A stretch of 64,000 bases of DNA from Dielma fastidiosa (lineage in GTDB: Bacteria; Bacillota_I; Bacilli_A; Erysipelotrichales; Erysipelotrichaceae), in NCBI RefSeq assembly GCF_000313565.1, contig NZ_HE578925.1, positions 1 through 64,000 of the forward strand, written 5' to 3'. Below, piece after piece: positions 1-9,112 of this stretch. Every line of letters begins with the position of its first letter. Position 1 is the stretch's first letter. A program made the position numbers and the translations under genes. The notes under the pieces were generated by a model, which was given only the letters and a program-made list of their open reading frames with translations, was not told the origin of the DNA and did not search any database.

Positions 1-41
1 TTATATCTTAATCAGGAATAAAAGACACCCCTTATTTATGA

Positions 42-47
42 TATAAT
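42..47 (+). promoter_or_regulatory. -10 box (TATAAT) of the Smr-tex promoter
   Basis: A perfect TATAAT lies 18 bases before the first start codon. No convincing -35 hexamer is visible at 16-18 bases upstream. The ribosome site GGGAGG follows at 55-60. Confidence 0.45.
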
Positions 48-64
48 AGTGGCTGGGAGGCATT

Positions 65-316
65 ATGCGAAAAACAATTGATCTACATGGCTGTTTGACA
101 TCACAAGCCAAGGCATATCTTTTAAAAACATTAGACAGCTGTCCTTCATCAGTGAATGAGCTGGTTGTCATTCATGGCTCCAATCATGGTGATAAATTGG
201 CTCAGCTGGTCCGCAAACAAATCAAACATCCGCGTATCAGCAAGATATTTCTGACAATGAATCCAGGTGAAACCATTCTTGAGCTTAAGGCTGTCAAGAC
301 TGGAACAAAAAAATAA
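65..316 (+). CDS. Small Smr-domain protein
   Basis: An 83-residue protein that is essentially one Smr (MutS2 C-terminal-like) domain. It opens with the DLHG motif at residues 6-9 and carries the loop VVIHGSNHGDKL near residues 34-45, corresponding to the HGxGxG-type loop of Smr domains. Stand-alone Smr proteins are thought to bind or nick branched DNA or RNA. The first glycine pattern is HGSNHG rather than HGKGxG, so nuclease activity is uncertain. ATG at 65 follows GGGAGG at 55-60. The gene sits 36 bases before tex and may be cotranscribed. Confidence 0.7.
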   Translation: MRKTIDLHGCLTSQAKAYLLKTLDSCPSSVNELVVIHGSNHGDKLAQLVRKQIKHPRISKIFLTMNPGETILELKAVKTGTKK

Positions 317-352
317 AAGCATTATAATCATAGAGAGAAAAGAGGTAGCAGT

Positions 353-2497
353 ATGGAACATTTAATCGCGCCGATCGCGAAAGAACTTAATATATCAGTA
401 AATCAAATTAAAAGTACATTAGCTTTGCTTGAAGAAGGCAATACAGTTCCTTTTATCGCCCGTTATCGCAAGGAGATGACAGGGGGACTTGATGAGGAAC
501 AGATCCGTGTTATTTCTGAAAAATATGAATATCAGGCGGCGCTTACCAAGCGTAAGGAAGATGTCGCCAGATTGATTGAGACACAGGGTAAATTGACCGA
601 TGAAATCAAGGCGCAGCTGGCAGCCTGCACAAAGCTGAGTCAGATTGAAGATATCTACCGTCCTTATCAGCAGAAACGCAAAACAAGGGCAACGGATGCC
701 GTGGCTAAGGGGCTGAAACCCTTTGCTGAATGGATGCTGACGCTGCCTAAGCAGGGCAATGTCGAAAATGAAGCGGCAAAATATCTCAATGAAAAGGTTA
801 CAACGGCTGAAGAAGCGTTGCAGGGAGCCAGAGATATACTTGCGGAAATGGCAAGCGATGATTTAGAAATACGTAAAAAGCTACAGGACAGCATGAATAA
901 TTACGGTAAAATCGTAACTAAGGAAAAGAAAAAACATGAGGATGAGCGCAAGGTTTATAAGATGTATTATGATTTTACGAGCCGGGTGATTTCCATTCCG
1001 AATCACTGTATCATGGCAATGGATAGGGCGGAAAAGGAAAAGGTAATTACCGTATCCATTCAATTTGATGAGCAATACTGTATCAATTGGGCAATCCGCC
1101 GGTTTACTAAAAACCGTGAGAGCATCGTAAAGGAACAGATCGAAATGGCGGTGACTGACGGCATTAAGCGGCTGGCTATTCCATCAATTGAAAATACGAT
1201 CCGCGCTGAATTAAGTGAACGTGCGCAGAAATCAAGCATTGATGTATTCTCGATGAATCTTGAACGTCTGCTGCTGCAGCCGCCAATGAAGAACAAGACG
1301 ATTCTCGGCTTTGATCCGGCGTTTAGAACCGGCTGTAAATTAGCGGTCATCGATAAGACGGGGAAGATGCTGACGGTCAGTGTTATTTATCCGCATCAGC
1401 CCAATGCGAGAGTTCAGGAAGCTAAGCGCATTCTGCTTGATTTATGTACCCGCTATCCAATTGATATCATCGCTATCGGCAATGGTACAGCCTCACGTGA
1501 AAGTGAGAAGTTTGTTGCTGAATTTATCCGTGAGAATAAATTGAATATAGCTTTTACCATGGTATCGGAAGCCGGAGCATCAGTATATAGTGCGAGTAAG
1601 CTGGCGCGTGAGGAATTTCCGGATCTGCATGTGGAACAGCGCAGTGCGATTTCGATTGCCCGCCGTATCCTTGATCCGCTGGCAGAGTTAATTAAGATTG
1701 ATCCGCAGTCAATTGGCGTTGGTCAGTATCAGCATGATCTGCCAGCCAGTCAGCTGAAACAGCGGTTGGATTTCGTAGTGTCTAAGGCTGTTAACCTGGT
1801 AGGTGTCAATGTGAATACAGCCAGTCCGGAGCTGCTTAAAAATGTATCCGGTTTGAGTGCTGCCAGTGCGAAGTCCATTGTTGATTATCGTGACAGCAAC
1901 GGTGGTATCAGCAGCCGTAAGGAATTAATTAAAATACCAAAGATTGGCGCCAAGAGCTTCCAGCAGGCTGCCGGATTTTTACGCATTGAGGACGGCAGTG
2001 AAATTCTTGACCGTACAAGCATCCATCCGGAGAGCTATGATGCCGCTTATCATGTATTGAAAGAGCTGACTGTTGATCCGCAGCAGATTGGGTCCTTACA
2101 GGCTCAGGAAAAGGCTGCCGGCGCTGATCGTGAACAATTAATGAAGGTATGCGGACTTGATGAATATACATTAAATGATATTTTAGAAGCGATTGCCGCA
2201 CCGCTGAGAGATTATCGTGACAGCTATGATGCACCGCTTCTAAGAAGTGATATTTTGGAGATGGAAGACTTAAAGGTTAATGAAAAACTGGAAGGAACTG
2301 TTCGTAATGTTGTGGATTTCGGTGCCTTTGTCGATATTGGCATGCATGAAGACGGACTGGTACATATCAGCAACATGAGCAAAGAGAAGTTTTCACATCC
2401 AAGTGAAATTGTATCCGTCGGTGATATTATTACGGTTTGGGTAAAGAAAATCGATGAAGAAAAGCAGAAGGTTCAGCTGACGATGCTGGAGCCATAA
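353..2497 (+). CDS. tex: Tex family RNA-binding transcription accessory protein
   Basis: A 714-residue protein of full Tex length. The N-terminal helical region is followed by a YqgF/RuvX-like RNase H-fold segment (FDPAFRTGCKLAVID near residue 320), a helix-hairpin-helix segment (NVNTASPELL near residue 485) and a C-terminal S1 domain (residues about 640-714, beginning LEGTVRNVVDFGAFVDIG). Tex binds nucleic acid and affects transcription and translation in the cytoplasm. ATG at 353 follows AGAGGTAG. The SGNH hydrolase gene begins 10 bases after its stop, suggesting an operon. Confidence 0.95.
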   Translation: MEHLIAPIAKELNISVNQIKSTLALLEEGNTVPFIARYRKEMTGGLDEEQIRVISEKYEYQAALTKRKEDVARLIETQGKLTDEIKAQLAACTKLSQIEDIYRPYQQKRKTRATDAVAKGLKPFAEWMLTLPKQGNVENEAAKYLNEKVTTAEEALQGARDILAEMASDDLEIRKKLQDSMNNYGKIVTKEKKKHEDERKVYKMYYDFTSRVISIPNHCIMAMDRAEKEKVITVSIQFDEQYCINWAIRRFTKNRESIVKEQIEMAVTDGIKRLAIPSIENTIRAELSERAQKSSIDVFSMNLERLLLQPPMKNKTILGFDPAFRTGCKLAVIDKTGKMLTVSVIYPHQPNARVQEAKRILLDLCTRYPIDIIAIGNGTASRESEKFVAEFIRENKLNIAFTMVSEAGASVYSASKLAREEFPDLHVEQRSAISIARRILDPLAELIKIDPQSIGVGQYQHDLPASQLKQRLDFVVSKAVNLVGVNVNTASPELLKNVSGLSAASAKSIVDYRDSNGGISSRKELIKIPKIGAKSFQQAAGFLRIEDGSEILDRTSIHPESYDAAYHVLKELTVDPQQIGSLQAQEKAAGADREQLMKVCGLDEYTLNDILEAIAAPLRDYRDSYDAPLLRSDILEMEDLKVNEKLEGTVRNVVDFGAFVDIGMHEDGLVHISNMSKEKFSHPSEIVSVGDIITVWVKKIDEEKQKVQLTMLEP

Positions 2498-2507
2498 GGA
2501 GGACAGC

Positions 2508-3137
2508 ATGAATCAAAGAGAATTACAAGATCGCTGTGAGGCATATCAGGTTGATAAAATCATGCAGATTCAAGCATGGGGTGAACAAGCGCATGAGGGC
2601 TCATTCGTCTTGTTGGGTGATTCACTGATCAATCGTTTTGATGAACATCTGCTTGACATAAACAAAGAGGTTATAAACTGCGGGATTGATGGCGCTACTT
2701 CGCAGACCTTGTATTTAGTGCTTGACTCAGTGATTCGTATGAAGCCGGACAAAATCATTTTTTTGATTGGCACAAATGATCTTGATGATGCCCATGAATT
2801 TGACTGTCTGGATATTACGTTTGCGCTTTATAATATGATTTCTTCCATCAGCAGGCAGCTGCGGGCAGTTAAGATCGGTATAATGACGCCGCTGCCAATT
2901 GATGAATCAAGACAAAAGACACGGGCCAGAAACAATCGTACATTAAAAATGCTGGGCAATGAAATGATGGCCTTAAAGGATGAACTGAATCATGTAGAGG
3001 TGCTTGATCTGTTTGCGTTATTTTCAGATGCGCAGGGCTCGCTGATTGATGAAATGACAACCGACGGCCTGCATTTGAACGCGCAGGGGTATGAGCGTCT
3101 TGCGAATAGACTCAATGAATGGCTGGTGAGTTTTTAG
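2508..3137 (+). CDS. SGNH/GDSL-family hydrolase
   Basis: A 209-residue cytosolic SGNH hydrolase. Block I is LLGDSL (nucleophile Ser near residue 39), block II has the Gly near GIDGAT, block III is GTNDLDD (near residue 88, oxyanion Asn), and block V is DGLHLNAQGY near residue 190 (catalytic Asp and His). These proteins are esterases, lipases or acyl-hydrolases; the substrate cannot be told from sequence. There is no signal peptide. GGAGG at 2499-2503 gives ATG at 2508. Its stop TAG overlaps the GTG start of the next gene by one base. Confidence 0.88.
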   Translation: MNQRELQDRCEAYQVDKIMQIQAWGEQAHEGSFVLLGDSLINRFDEHLLDINKEVINCGIDGATSQTLYLVLDSVIRMKPDKIIFLIGTNDLDDAHEFDCLDITFALYNMISSISRQLRAVKIGIMTPLPIDESRQKTRARNNRTLKMLGNEMMALKDELNHVEVLDLFALFSDAQGSLIDEMTTDGLHLNAQGYERLANRLNEWLVSF

Positions 3138-3568
3138 TGAATGACTATGTAGAAAAAGCGCTCGCTAATCAGCGCAATGGTTATAATTGTGCGCAGGCGG
3201 TTGTCTGCGCTTACGCTGATGCAGCCAATATCAGTGAAGCAGATGCCTATCGCATGGCTGAAGGCTTTGGTTCAGGATTGGCTGGCTGTCAGCTGACATG
3301 TGGTGCCCTGCTGGGTATGGCCATGGTGATTTCGTTGCTGAACAGCTCTGGAAAGCTGGGCGATAAGCAAACCCGCGGCCAAACATACAAGCTGATTCAG
3401 CAGGGACTGAAAATGTTTGAGACCATGAATCAATCGACTCAATGTGCTCAATTAAAGGGGATGGGATCACAGCCGATGCTGCGCAGCTGTCCGGGCTGTG
3501 TTGAAGACAGCGTAAGGATCATTGAGGAGCTTAAAAACAGCTGTGTCTGCAGCGGAAACATGCGGTAA
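3137..3568 (+). CDS. C_GCAxxG_C_C family redox-type protein
   Basis: A 143-residue Cys-rich protein of the C_GCAxxG_C_C family. Visible family features are GYNCAQAV (near residue 15), AGCQLTCGALLG (near residue 50) and the C-terminal CPGC pair. The family is often found beside redox enzymes, but its reaction is not established. I prefer GTG at 3137, directly overlapping the previous TAG, because GGTGAG at 3125-3130 lies six bases upstream; an in-frame ATG at 3119 would give six more residues but a poorer ribosome site. Confidence 0.8.
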   Translation: MNDYVEKALANQRNGYNCAQAVVCAYADAANISEADAYRMAEGFGSGLAGCQLTCGALLGMAMVISLLNSSGKLGDKQTRGQTYKLIQQGLKMFETMNQSTQCAQLKGMGSQPMLRSCPGCVEDSVRIIEELKNSCVCSGNMR

Positions 3569-3673
3569 GCCATGTATTTTATTTGAACACAAAAAAATGA
3601 ATTGTTGGTGCGAAAAATCTTGTCAATTTAATACTTTAACGATAAAATAAGAAGACGTATAAGGAGAACGAAA

Positions 3674-3943
3674 ATGAAAGCTGTAGTAAGTGTTTTGGGT
3701 AAGGATAGTGTAGGGATTTTAGCTAAGGTTTCAAAAGAGTGCGCAGATGTCAACGCGAATGTTTTGGAGGTAAGCCAAAATATTATGCAGGAAATGTTTG
3801 CCATGATTATGATGATTGATATCAGCCATATCAATTGTGATTTTAAGGATTTTGTTGATCATATGTCTGCATATGGTGATCAGAACAATCTGAAAATCCA
3901 TGTGATGCATGAAGATATCTTCAATTCCATGCATCGTATTTAA
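3674..3943 (+). CDS. ACT domain protein (UPF0237 type)
   Basis: An 89-residue single ACT domain beginning MKAVVSVLGKDSVGI, the pattern of stand-alone UPF0237 proteins. ACT domains bind small ligands, typically amino acids, and regulate partners. It is followed 12 bases later by the UPF0210 gene; this ACT/UPF0210 pair is conserved across Bacillota, so the two proteins probably act together. ATG at 3674 follows AAGGAG at 3661-3666. Confidence 0.9.
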   Translation: MKAVVSVLGKDSVGILAKVSKECADVNANVLEVSQNIMQEMFAMIMMIDISHINCDFKDFVDHMSAYGDQNNLKIHVMHEDIFNSMHRI

Positions 3944-3955
3944 CAGGTGAAGCTT

Positions 3956-5314
3956 ATGTTAAATGCTAATGATATTTTACAAACCATCAAAATGATTGAT
4001 GAAGAGGATCTGGATATCCGTACAATAACGATGGGTATTTCTTTGCTTGATTGTGCTGACGCGGATATTGATAAATCCTGTGAGAAAATCTATAACAAGA
4101 TTACTCGCTTAGCCAAGGATTTGGTTAAGACTGGCAATGATATTGAAAAAGAATACGGTATCCCAGTAATCAATAAGCGTATTTCAGTGACACCGATTGC
4201 GATGCTGGCGGCAGTCAGCGGCGGTGATCCTATCAAATATGCTTTAACTTTAGAGCGCTGCGCGCAAAGTGTCGGTGTTAATTTTATCGGCGGTTTTTCA
4301 GCACTTGTTCAAAAGGGCTTTTCAGCTGGTGATTTAGAAGTGATGAACGCGATTCCGCAGGCTTTAGCGCAGACGGATCATGTTTGTGCCTCAGTAAATA
4401 TCGGCTCTACAAAAGCCGGTATTAATATGGACGCAGTTAAGATTATGGGTGAAAAGGTTGTGGAAGCTGCCAAGCTCACTCAAGACCGTAATTGTATCGG
4501 TGCTGCCAAGCTGGTTATTTTTTGTAATGCACCTGAAGATAATCCGTTTATGGCGGGTGCTTTTCATGGTGTCGGGGAAGCTGACTGTGTGATTAATGTC
4601 GGGGTGTCCGGCCCAGGGGTTGTAAGAGCCGCGCTGGCTAAGGCACCAAAGGATCTGCCGATGCATGAACTGGCGGATATTATTAAAAAGACAGCCTTTA
4701 AGATTACCCGTATGGGACAGCTTGTCGGAACAGAAGCGAGCCGCCGGTTAGGTGTGCCTTTTGGTATCGTTGATCTTTCATTGGCGCCGACACCGGCCAT
4801 CGGTGATTCTGTGGCTTATATTTTAGAAGAAATGGGTCTTGAAACATGCGGTACCCATGGTACGACAGCCTGTCTGGCAATGCTTAATGACGCGGTGAAA
4901 AAGGGCGGCGTTATGGCATCAAGCTCAGTCGGCGGTTTATCGGGTGCTTTTATTCCTGTTTCTGAGGATGCCGGCATGATTAATGCAGCCCGCAGCGGTG
5001 CGCTAAGCATTGAAAAACTGGAAGCTATGACAGCGGTATGCTCTGTGGGTCTTGATATGATCGTTGTGCCAGGTGATACACCGGCCGAAACGATTGCGGC
5101 AATTATAGCTGATGAGGCTGCAATCGGTATGGTTAATTCTAAGACAACAGCTGTCCGTGCAATTCCTGCTATCGGTGTCGAAGAAGGCATGGATCTGGAG
5201 TTTGGCGGTCTGCTTGGCAGTGGTCCAATCATGAAAATTAATCGCTGTTCAAGTGCTGTGATGATCAATCGAGGCGGAAGAATTCCGGCTCCGTTGCAAA
5301 GTCTTAAAAATTAA
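3956..5314 (+). CDS. UPF0210 (DUF711, PFL family) protein
   Basis: A 452-residue protein of the UPF0210/DUF711 family, which has a glycyl-radical-like (PFL) fold but no known reaction. Signature stretches are the N-terminal ETIKM-like segment with [26 protein letters not shown], and the Gly-rich C-terminus [12 protein letters not shown] choose ATG at 3956, five bases after AGGTGA, over an in-frame GTG at 3947; the family normally starts just before this point. It follows the ACT gene directly and ends in a strong terminator. Confidence 0.9.
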   Translation: MLNANDILQTIKMIDEEDLDIRTITMGISLLDCADADIDKSCEKIYNKITRLAKDLVKTGNDIEKEYGIPVINKRISVTPIAMLAAVSGGDPIKYALTLERCAQSVGVNFIGGFSALVQKGFSAGDLEVMNAIPQALAQTDHVCASVNIGSTKAGINMDAVKIMGEKVVEAAKLTQDRNCIGAAKLVIFCNAPEDNPFMAGAFHGVGEADCVINVGVSGPGVVRAALAKAPKDLPMHELADIIKKTAFKITRMGQLVGTEASRRLGVPFGIVDLSLAPTPAIGDSVAYILEEMGLETCGTHGTTACLAMLNDAVKKGGVMASSSVGGLSGAFIPVSEDAGMINAARSGALSIEKLEAMTAVCSVGLDMIVVPGDTPAETIAAIIADEAAIGMVNSKTTAVRAIPAIGVEEGMDLEFGGLLGSGPIMKINRCSSAVMINRGGRIPAPLQSLKN

Positions 5315-5319
5315 AATTC

Positions 5320-5346
5320 AGCTCTTTTATCAAAAAGAGCTTTTTT
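5320..5346 (+). terminator. Rho-independent terminator of the ACT/UPF0210 operon
   Basis: AGCTCTTTT and AAAAGAGCT pair across a short loop and are followed by a T tract. Confidence 0.9.
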
Positions 5347-5484
5347 AAATGAGTCAGCAAATTTTTTTTACGATTAAATTAAATATTGATAGATAAACAA
5401 AATAACTGGATAATTAACGTTTATGTACTGATTATTGGGCTAAATGTATTTTAACGTTAACTATTACAAGCGGCGGTTAAGCTG

Positions 5485-5513
5485 TTGTAACTTTAAAATG
5501 TAAAGTTTATAAT
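5485..5513 (+). promoter_or_regulatory. Promoter of the SLOG-fold gene
   Basis: TTGTAA (5485-5490), a 17-base spacer and TATAAT (5508-5513) match a sigma-A promoter. It predicts a leader of about 90 bases before the start at 5613. The stretch 5347-5484 is AT-rich and shows nothing else. Confidence 0.65.
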
Positions 5514-5612
5514 AAAAATGAAAGTATCTGAATATCATGAAATAAGGTGAAAATAGTAATCATTGAAAATGATAGGATGATATAAAAATCAATGACTAAA
5601 GGAGACACAATT

Positions 5613-6089
5613 ATGAAACGTACGATCTGTTTTGATGGACCGGTTTACGATCATCTGCAATATGCGAAGGATGAAAATTCAGTGGAATGTCAGCGTATTA
5701 AAAAGGCACTGACAGATAAAATCGACACTTTGATCAAAGAGGGAGAATGTGTGTTTATGAGCGGTGTGCGACGGGGGATAGAGATGTGGACTGCTGAAAT
5801 CGTACTTGAAAAGATGGAAGTGTATCCCAATGTAAGTCTGATCTGTGTCTGTCCTTATGAGGAACAGCCAACCTATTGGAATGAGAATCACCGTGAGCGT
5901 TATTTTACGATTCATCAGCTTTGTACCAAACTGGTAATGCTTAATCGGCATTATGAGAATGATAGCTATCAGAAACTGGATAATTATCTTCTGGAGCATT
6001 GTGATACCATTGTTACGCTGAACAGTGAAGAATCAAGATTGGCAAGAAAAGCGGCGCAAATGAATAAGCTTATTTTAAGCATCGACTAA
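5613..6089 (+). CDS. SLOG-superfamily (YpsA/DUF1273-like) protein
   Basis: A 158-residue protein resembling YpsA/DUF1273, Rossmann-like SLOG proteins thought to bind nucleotides or nucleotide-sugars. It shows FMSGVRRGIEMWTAE (near residue 46) in place of the family's Gly-rich loop and an ICVCPYEEQ strand. B. subtilis YpsA affects cell division and stress, but that role cannot be assumed here. ATG at 5613 has AAAGGAG eight bases upstream; an in-frame ATG at 5592 has no ribosome site. The gene stands alone between its promoter and a terminator. Confidence 0.75.
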   Translation: MKRTICFDGPVYDHLQYAKDENSVECQRIKKALTDKIDTLIKEGECVFMSGVRRGIEMWTAEIVLEKMEVYPNVSLICVCPYEEQPTYWNENHRERYFTIHQLCTKLVMLNRHYENDSYQKLDNYLLEHCDTIVTLNSEESRLARKAAQMNKLILSID

Positions 6090-6091
6090 AT

Positions 6092-6113
6092 AAGGAGGTT
6101 CAGCCTCCTTTTA
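6092..6113 (+). terminator. Rho-independent terminator
   Basis: AAGGAGG pairs with CCTCCTT across a five-base loop, followed by a T-rich tail, immediately after the SLOG-fold gene. Confidence 0.8.
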
Positions 6114-6168
6114 TATTGCTTGTTCCTGTTTTCAGTGCTACTATAAGAGAAACAGGAAGGTGATTTCC

Positions 6169-6642
6169 ATGGATGCTTATGAAGTTGGACTGCAGAAGCT
6201 GTCAGCCTTATTCAGTCAGGATCGGACATTTGTTTTAGCGACAGTGAAGGAATCAAAACCCTCTCAGCGGGTAGTGGATACTTATTATGATGAGGGTGTA
6301 TTCTGGATTGTCACCTATGCTCAGTCAAATAAGGTAAAAGAATTAAGGATGAACCCGCAGGTATCCTTATGTAATTCATTTCATACATTTAATGGTTTAG
6401 CTTATTATGCCGGACATCCGCTTGATGAGCAAAACAAAGATATCCGCGCCAAGCTGATTCAAGTATTTGAGCCTTGGTATTTTGCGCATAATAATGAAGC
6501 GGATAAGGATATGTGTTATGTGCGGATTGAATTAACAGAAGGTTTTTTTCATACTGATGGTTTCGGATATATCATGGATTTTACAAAGCATGAAGCTAAA
6601 ATTATTCCCTTTACTCCGCAAATCAGTCTGTTACCGATTTAG
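6169..6642 (+). CDS. Pyridoxamine 5'-phosphate oxidase-like flavin-binding protein
   Basis: A 157-residue split-barrel protein of the PNPOx-like family: a strand TFVLATVKES followed by the paired-strand VFWIVTYAQSNKVKELRMNPQVSL. Relatives bind FMN or F420 and reduce varied substrates; this one is too generic to assign. An orphan F420-ligase-family gene lies 15 kb away, but no link is shown. ATG at 6169 sits five bases after AAGGTGA; a GTG at 6160 is in frame but less likely. Confidence 0.75.
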   Translation: MDAYEVGLQKLSALFSQDRTFVLATVKESKPSQRVVDTYYDEGVFWIVTYAQSNKVKELRMNPQVSLCNSFHTFNGLAYYAGHPLDEQNKDIRAKLIQVFEPWYFAHNNEADKDMCYVRIELTEGFFHTDGFGYIMDFTKHEAKIIPFTPQISLLPI

Positions 6643-6655
6643 GCAGGTGATGTAA

Positions 6656-6982
6656 ATGCTGATACAAAGCATAGTGGGTGTAATTTGCGGGGGACTTGCA
6701 TTGCTGCTTTTGATTTATTGTATTTTAATGCTGTGTGAAAAAGGCCCGATTTTTACTAATCGTTTTATATGGAGCAGTGAAGCTGAAAAGAAAACCTTTG
6801 ATAAAAAGGCGGAATATCGTCTGGCGAGCATCGTCTACGGCACTCTGGCGTTATTCTTCGCTTTAGAGACGATTTATGTATTTACTTTAGATATGCGGAT
6901 ACTGATCGTAGGATTTTCTTTGATCGGCCTGCTTTTTATCTATTTAATAATTAATGCGGTTAAGTCACAAAGAAAGCGGTAA
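6656..6982 (+). CDS. Small membrane protein, DUF3784-like
   Basis: A 108-residue protein with three predicted membrane segments (about 4-25, 57-78, 82-100) and a loop of charged residues between the first two. The arrangement resembles DUF3784 proteins, but I cannot confirm the family. AGGTGATG precedes ATG at 6656. It lies 13 bases after the PNPOx-like gene and is probably cotranscribed. Confidence 0.55.
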   Translation: MLIQSIVGVICGGLALLLLIYCILMLCEKGPIFTNRFIWSSEAEKKTFDKKAEYRLASIVYGTLALFFALETIYVFTLDMRILIVGFSLIGLLFIYLIINAVKSQRKR

Positions 6983-7004
6983 AGGATTGTTTATAGCAAA
7001 AATT

Positions 7005-7028
7005 AAGTTCGTTAACGAACTTTTTTTA
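7005..7028 (+). terminator. Rho-independent terminator
   Basis: A palindrome AAGTTCG-TTAA-CGAACTT followed by a run of T ends the PNPOx-like transcript. Confidence 0.85.
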
Positions 7029-7036
7029 TTTTATGC

Positions 7037-7064
7037 TTGAATTTTAACAGAGATGGATTATAAT
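7037..7064 (+). promoter_or_regulatory. htpG promoter
   Basis: TTGAAT (7037-7042), a 16-base spacer and TATAAT (7059-7064). The predicted start near 7071 falls inside the CIRCE repeat, the usual position for HrcA repression. Confidence 0.75.
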
Positions 7065-7068
7065 ATCA

Positions 7069-7095
7069 TTAGCACTTAAATATGATGAGTGCTAA
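7069..7095 (+). promoter_or_regulatory. CIRCE operator (HrcA site) before htpG
   Basis: TTAGCACTT, nine bases, GAGTGCTAA: the CIRCE consensus TTAGCACTC-N9-GAGTGCTAA with one mismatch. It overlaps the expected transcription start. HrcA would repress htpG here. Confidence 0.9.
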
Positions 7096-7108
7096 TGGAG
7101 GGATCAAC

Positions 7109-9025
7109 ATGAGCAAAAAGAAAGCATTTAAAGCTGAGTCAAAACGATTACTTGATCTGATGATCAATTCTATTTATACGCATAAGGAAATCTTTTTAAG
7201 AGAATTGATTTCTAATGCCAGTGATGCGATCGATAAGTATTATTATTTATCATTGAGTGATGAGAATATTACGGCAGATCGTTCAGCGCTGAAAATTCAG
7301 CTGTCAGTGGATAAAGAACACCGTACTCTTACCATCAGTGATAATGGTATTGGTATGAACAAGGATGAGCTTGAAGAAAACTTAGGTACGATTGCCAAGA
7401 GCGGTTCTTTAGCCTTTAAGGAAAAAATGGAAGCAGAAGAAAAGAATGATGAGGATGTTGATATCATCGGACAATTTGGTGTCGGTTTCTATTCTGCCTT
7501 TATGGTTGCCAGTGATGTTGTTGTGGAAAGCCGCAAAGCTGGAGAAGAAGAGGCATACCGCTGGGAAAGCAATGCTGTCGATGGCTATACAATCGATAAA
7601 TGTGAAAAAGCGGAGCATGGTACAACGATTACTTTAGTGTTGAAGGAAGACAGTGAAGATGAGAAATATTCACAGTATCTTGAAACCTATGAGATTGAAA
7701 ATCTGATTAAGAAGTATTCTGATTATATCCGTTATCCGATTACAATGTTTGTATCACATGAAGAACCAAAAGAAGAAGGCAGCGAAGAAATGCAGCTGGT
7801 TGTCGAAGAAAAGACATTGAATTCAATGGTGCCTTTATGGAAAAGAAATAAATCAGAGATAACCAAAGAAGAATACAATGAATTCTACAAGAATAAATTT
7901 AATGATTACATGGATCCTCAGAAGGTGATTCACACACATGTGGAAGGCAGTGTAAATTTCGATACCTTACTGTTTATTCCGTCAAAGGCACCTTATAATT
8001 ATTACAGCAATGAATATGAGAAGGGCCTGCAGCTGTATTCACGCGGAGTCTTTATCATGGATAAGGCCAGTGAATTAATTCCGGAATATTTCCGCTTTGT
8101 GCGCGGTCTTGTCGATTCACAGGATCTGAGCTTGAATATCAGCCGTGAAATGCTTCAGCATGACCGTCAGTTAAAAGCGATCGCTTCTAAGATTGAAAAG
8201 AAGATTAAATCTGAATTAGTAAATATGCTGAAGAATGATCGCGAGGAGTATGAAAAGTTCTGGAAGAACTTTGGCCTGCAGATTAAATTTGGTATTTATA
8301 ATGATTATGGTATGCATAAGGAGATGCTGCAGGATCTGCTGATGTTTACATCTTCCCATGAAATGAAGCTGACAACGCTTGATGAATATGTGAGCCGTAT
8401 GAAAGAGGGACAGGATGTTATCTATTATGTAGCCGGTGATAATCTTGATAAATTGGATAAACTGCCAAGTGCAGAACTGGTAAAGGATAAGGGTTATGAA
8501 ATCCTTTATCTGACAGATAATGTCGATGAATTTGCTCTTCAGGTAATGATGAATTATCAGGAGAAGAATTTCAAAAATATCGCTCAAGGTGATTTGAATC
8601 TTGAAAGTGAAGAAGAAAAGAAGGAAATCGAGGAAAAGGCAGAAGAAAATAAAGATATGCTGTCTGATCTGAAGGAAACATTAAAGGATAAAGTAAGTGA
8701 TGTTGTTATTTCAACTCGCTTAAAGAGTCATCCGGTATGTTTGAGTGCCGGTGAGGGTATGAGCTTTGAAATGGAAAAAGTATTGTCCCAGATGCCTGAG
8801 GGTAATCCATACGGTATGAAGGCAACCCGTATTTTGGAAATTAATCCAAATCATCCGATTTTTGAAGCTTTACAGAAGCTGTATGGCCGTGATAAGGATA
8901 AGGTTAAGGATTATGCGGATCTGCTTTATGATCAGGCATTACTAATTGAAGGCTTTGATTTAGATGATCCAATCAGTTTCTCAAATAAGATTTGTAATTT
9001 AATGGTTGATGCAAGTAAAGAATAA
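7109..9025 (+). CDS. htpG: Hsp90-family molecular chaperone HtpG
   Basis: A 638-residue HtpG of usual length. The N-terminal GHKL ATPase domain shows LRELISNASDAIDK (ATP-binding Asn), DNGIGM, GTIAKSGS and GQFGVGFYSAF. The middle domain and the dimerising C-terminal domain follow, ending near GFDLDDPISF. There is no eukaryotic MEEVD tail. It is an ATP-dependent cytosolic chaperone. True start is ATG 7109, after GGAGGG at 7097-7102; an in-frame ATG at 7082 lies inside the CIRCE operator and lacks a ribosome site. Confidence 0.97.
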   Translation: MSKKKAFKAESKRLLDLMINSIYTHKEIFLRELISNASDAIDKYYYLSLSDENITADRSALKIQLSVDKEHRTLTISDNGIGMNKDELEENLGTIAKSGSLAFKEKMEAEEKNDEDVDIIGQFGVGFYSAFMVASDVVVESRKAGEEEAYRWESNAVDGYTIDKCEKAEHGTTITLVLKEDSEDEKYSQYLETYEIENLIKKYSDYIRYPITMFVSHEEPKEEGSEEMQLVVEEKTLNSMVPLWKRNKSEITKEEYNEFYKNKFNDYMDPQKVIHTHVEGSVNFDTLLFIPSKAPYNYYSNEYEKGLQLYSRGVFIMDKASELIPEYFRFVRGLVDSQDLSLNISREMLQHDRQLKAIASKIEKKIKSELVNMLKNDREEYEKFWKNFGLQIKFGIYNDYGMHKEMLQDLLMFTSSHEMKLTTLDEYVSRMKEGQDVIYYVAGDNLDKLDKLPSAELVKDKGYEILYLTDNVDEFALQVMMNYQEKNFKNIAQGDLNLESEEEKKEIEEKAEENKDMLSDLKETLKDKVSDVVISTRLKSHPVCLSAGEGMSFEMEKVLSQMPEGNPYGMKATRILEINPNHPIFEALQKLYGRDKDKVKDYADLLYDQALLIEGFDLDDPISFSNKICNLMVDASKE

Positions 9026-9046
9026 GAGTGGCTGTCCACTCTTTTT
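9025..9046 (+). terminator. htpG terminator
   Basis: AGAGTGG pairs with CCACTCT around CTGT and is followed by TTTTT. Confidence 0.9.
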
Positions 9047-9070
9047 CATCATTATAAAAGGAGCGCCGGG

Positions 9071-9112
9071 ATGGAAAAATCAATAAACCAAGGCAAAAGA
9101 AGTCGATTATGA
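9071..9112 (+). CDS. 13-codon upstream ORF coupled to the RpiR gene
   Basis: A strong site AAAAGGAG (9057-9064) leads to ATG 9071 and a 13-residue basic peptide, MEKSINQGKRSRL. Its TGA overlaps the ATG of the RpiR gene as ATGA. It may be a coupling leader that supplies the ribosomes the regulator gene otherwise lacks. A sequencing error joining the two frames is an alternative. Confidence 0.4.
   Translation: MEKSINQGKRSRL

Noticed and set aside
7446-7637. 63-codon ORF inside htpG
   Set aside because: Shadow frame of a strongly conserved chaperone gene.
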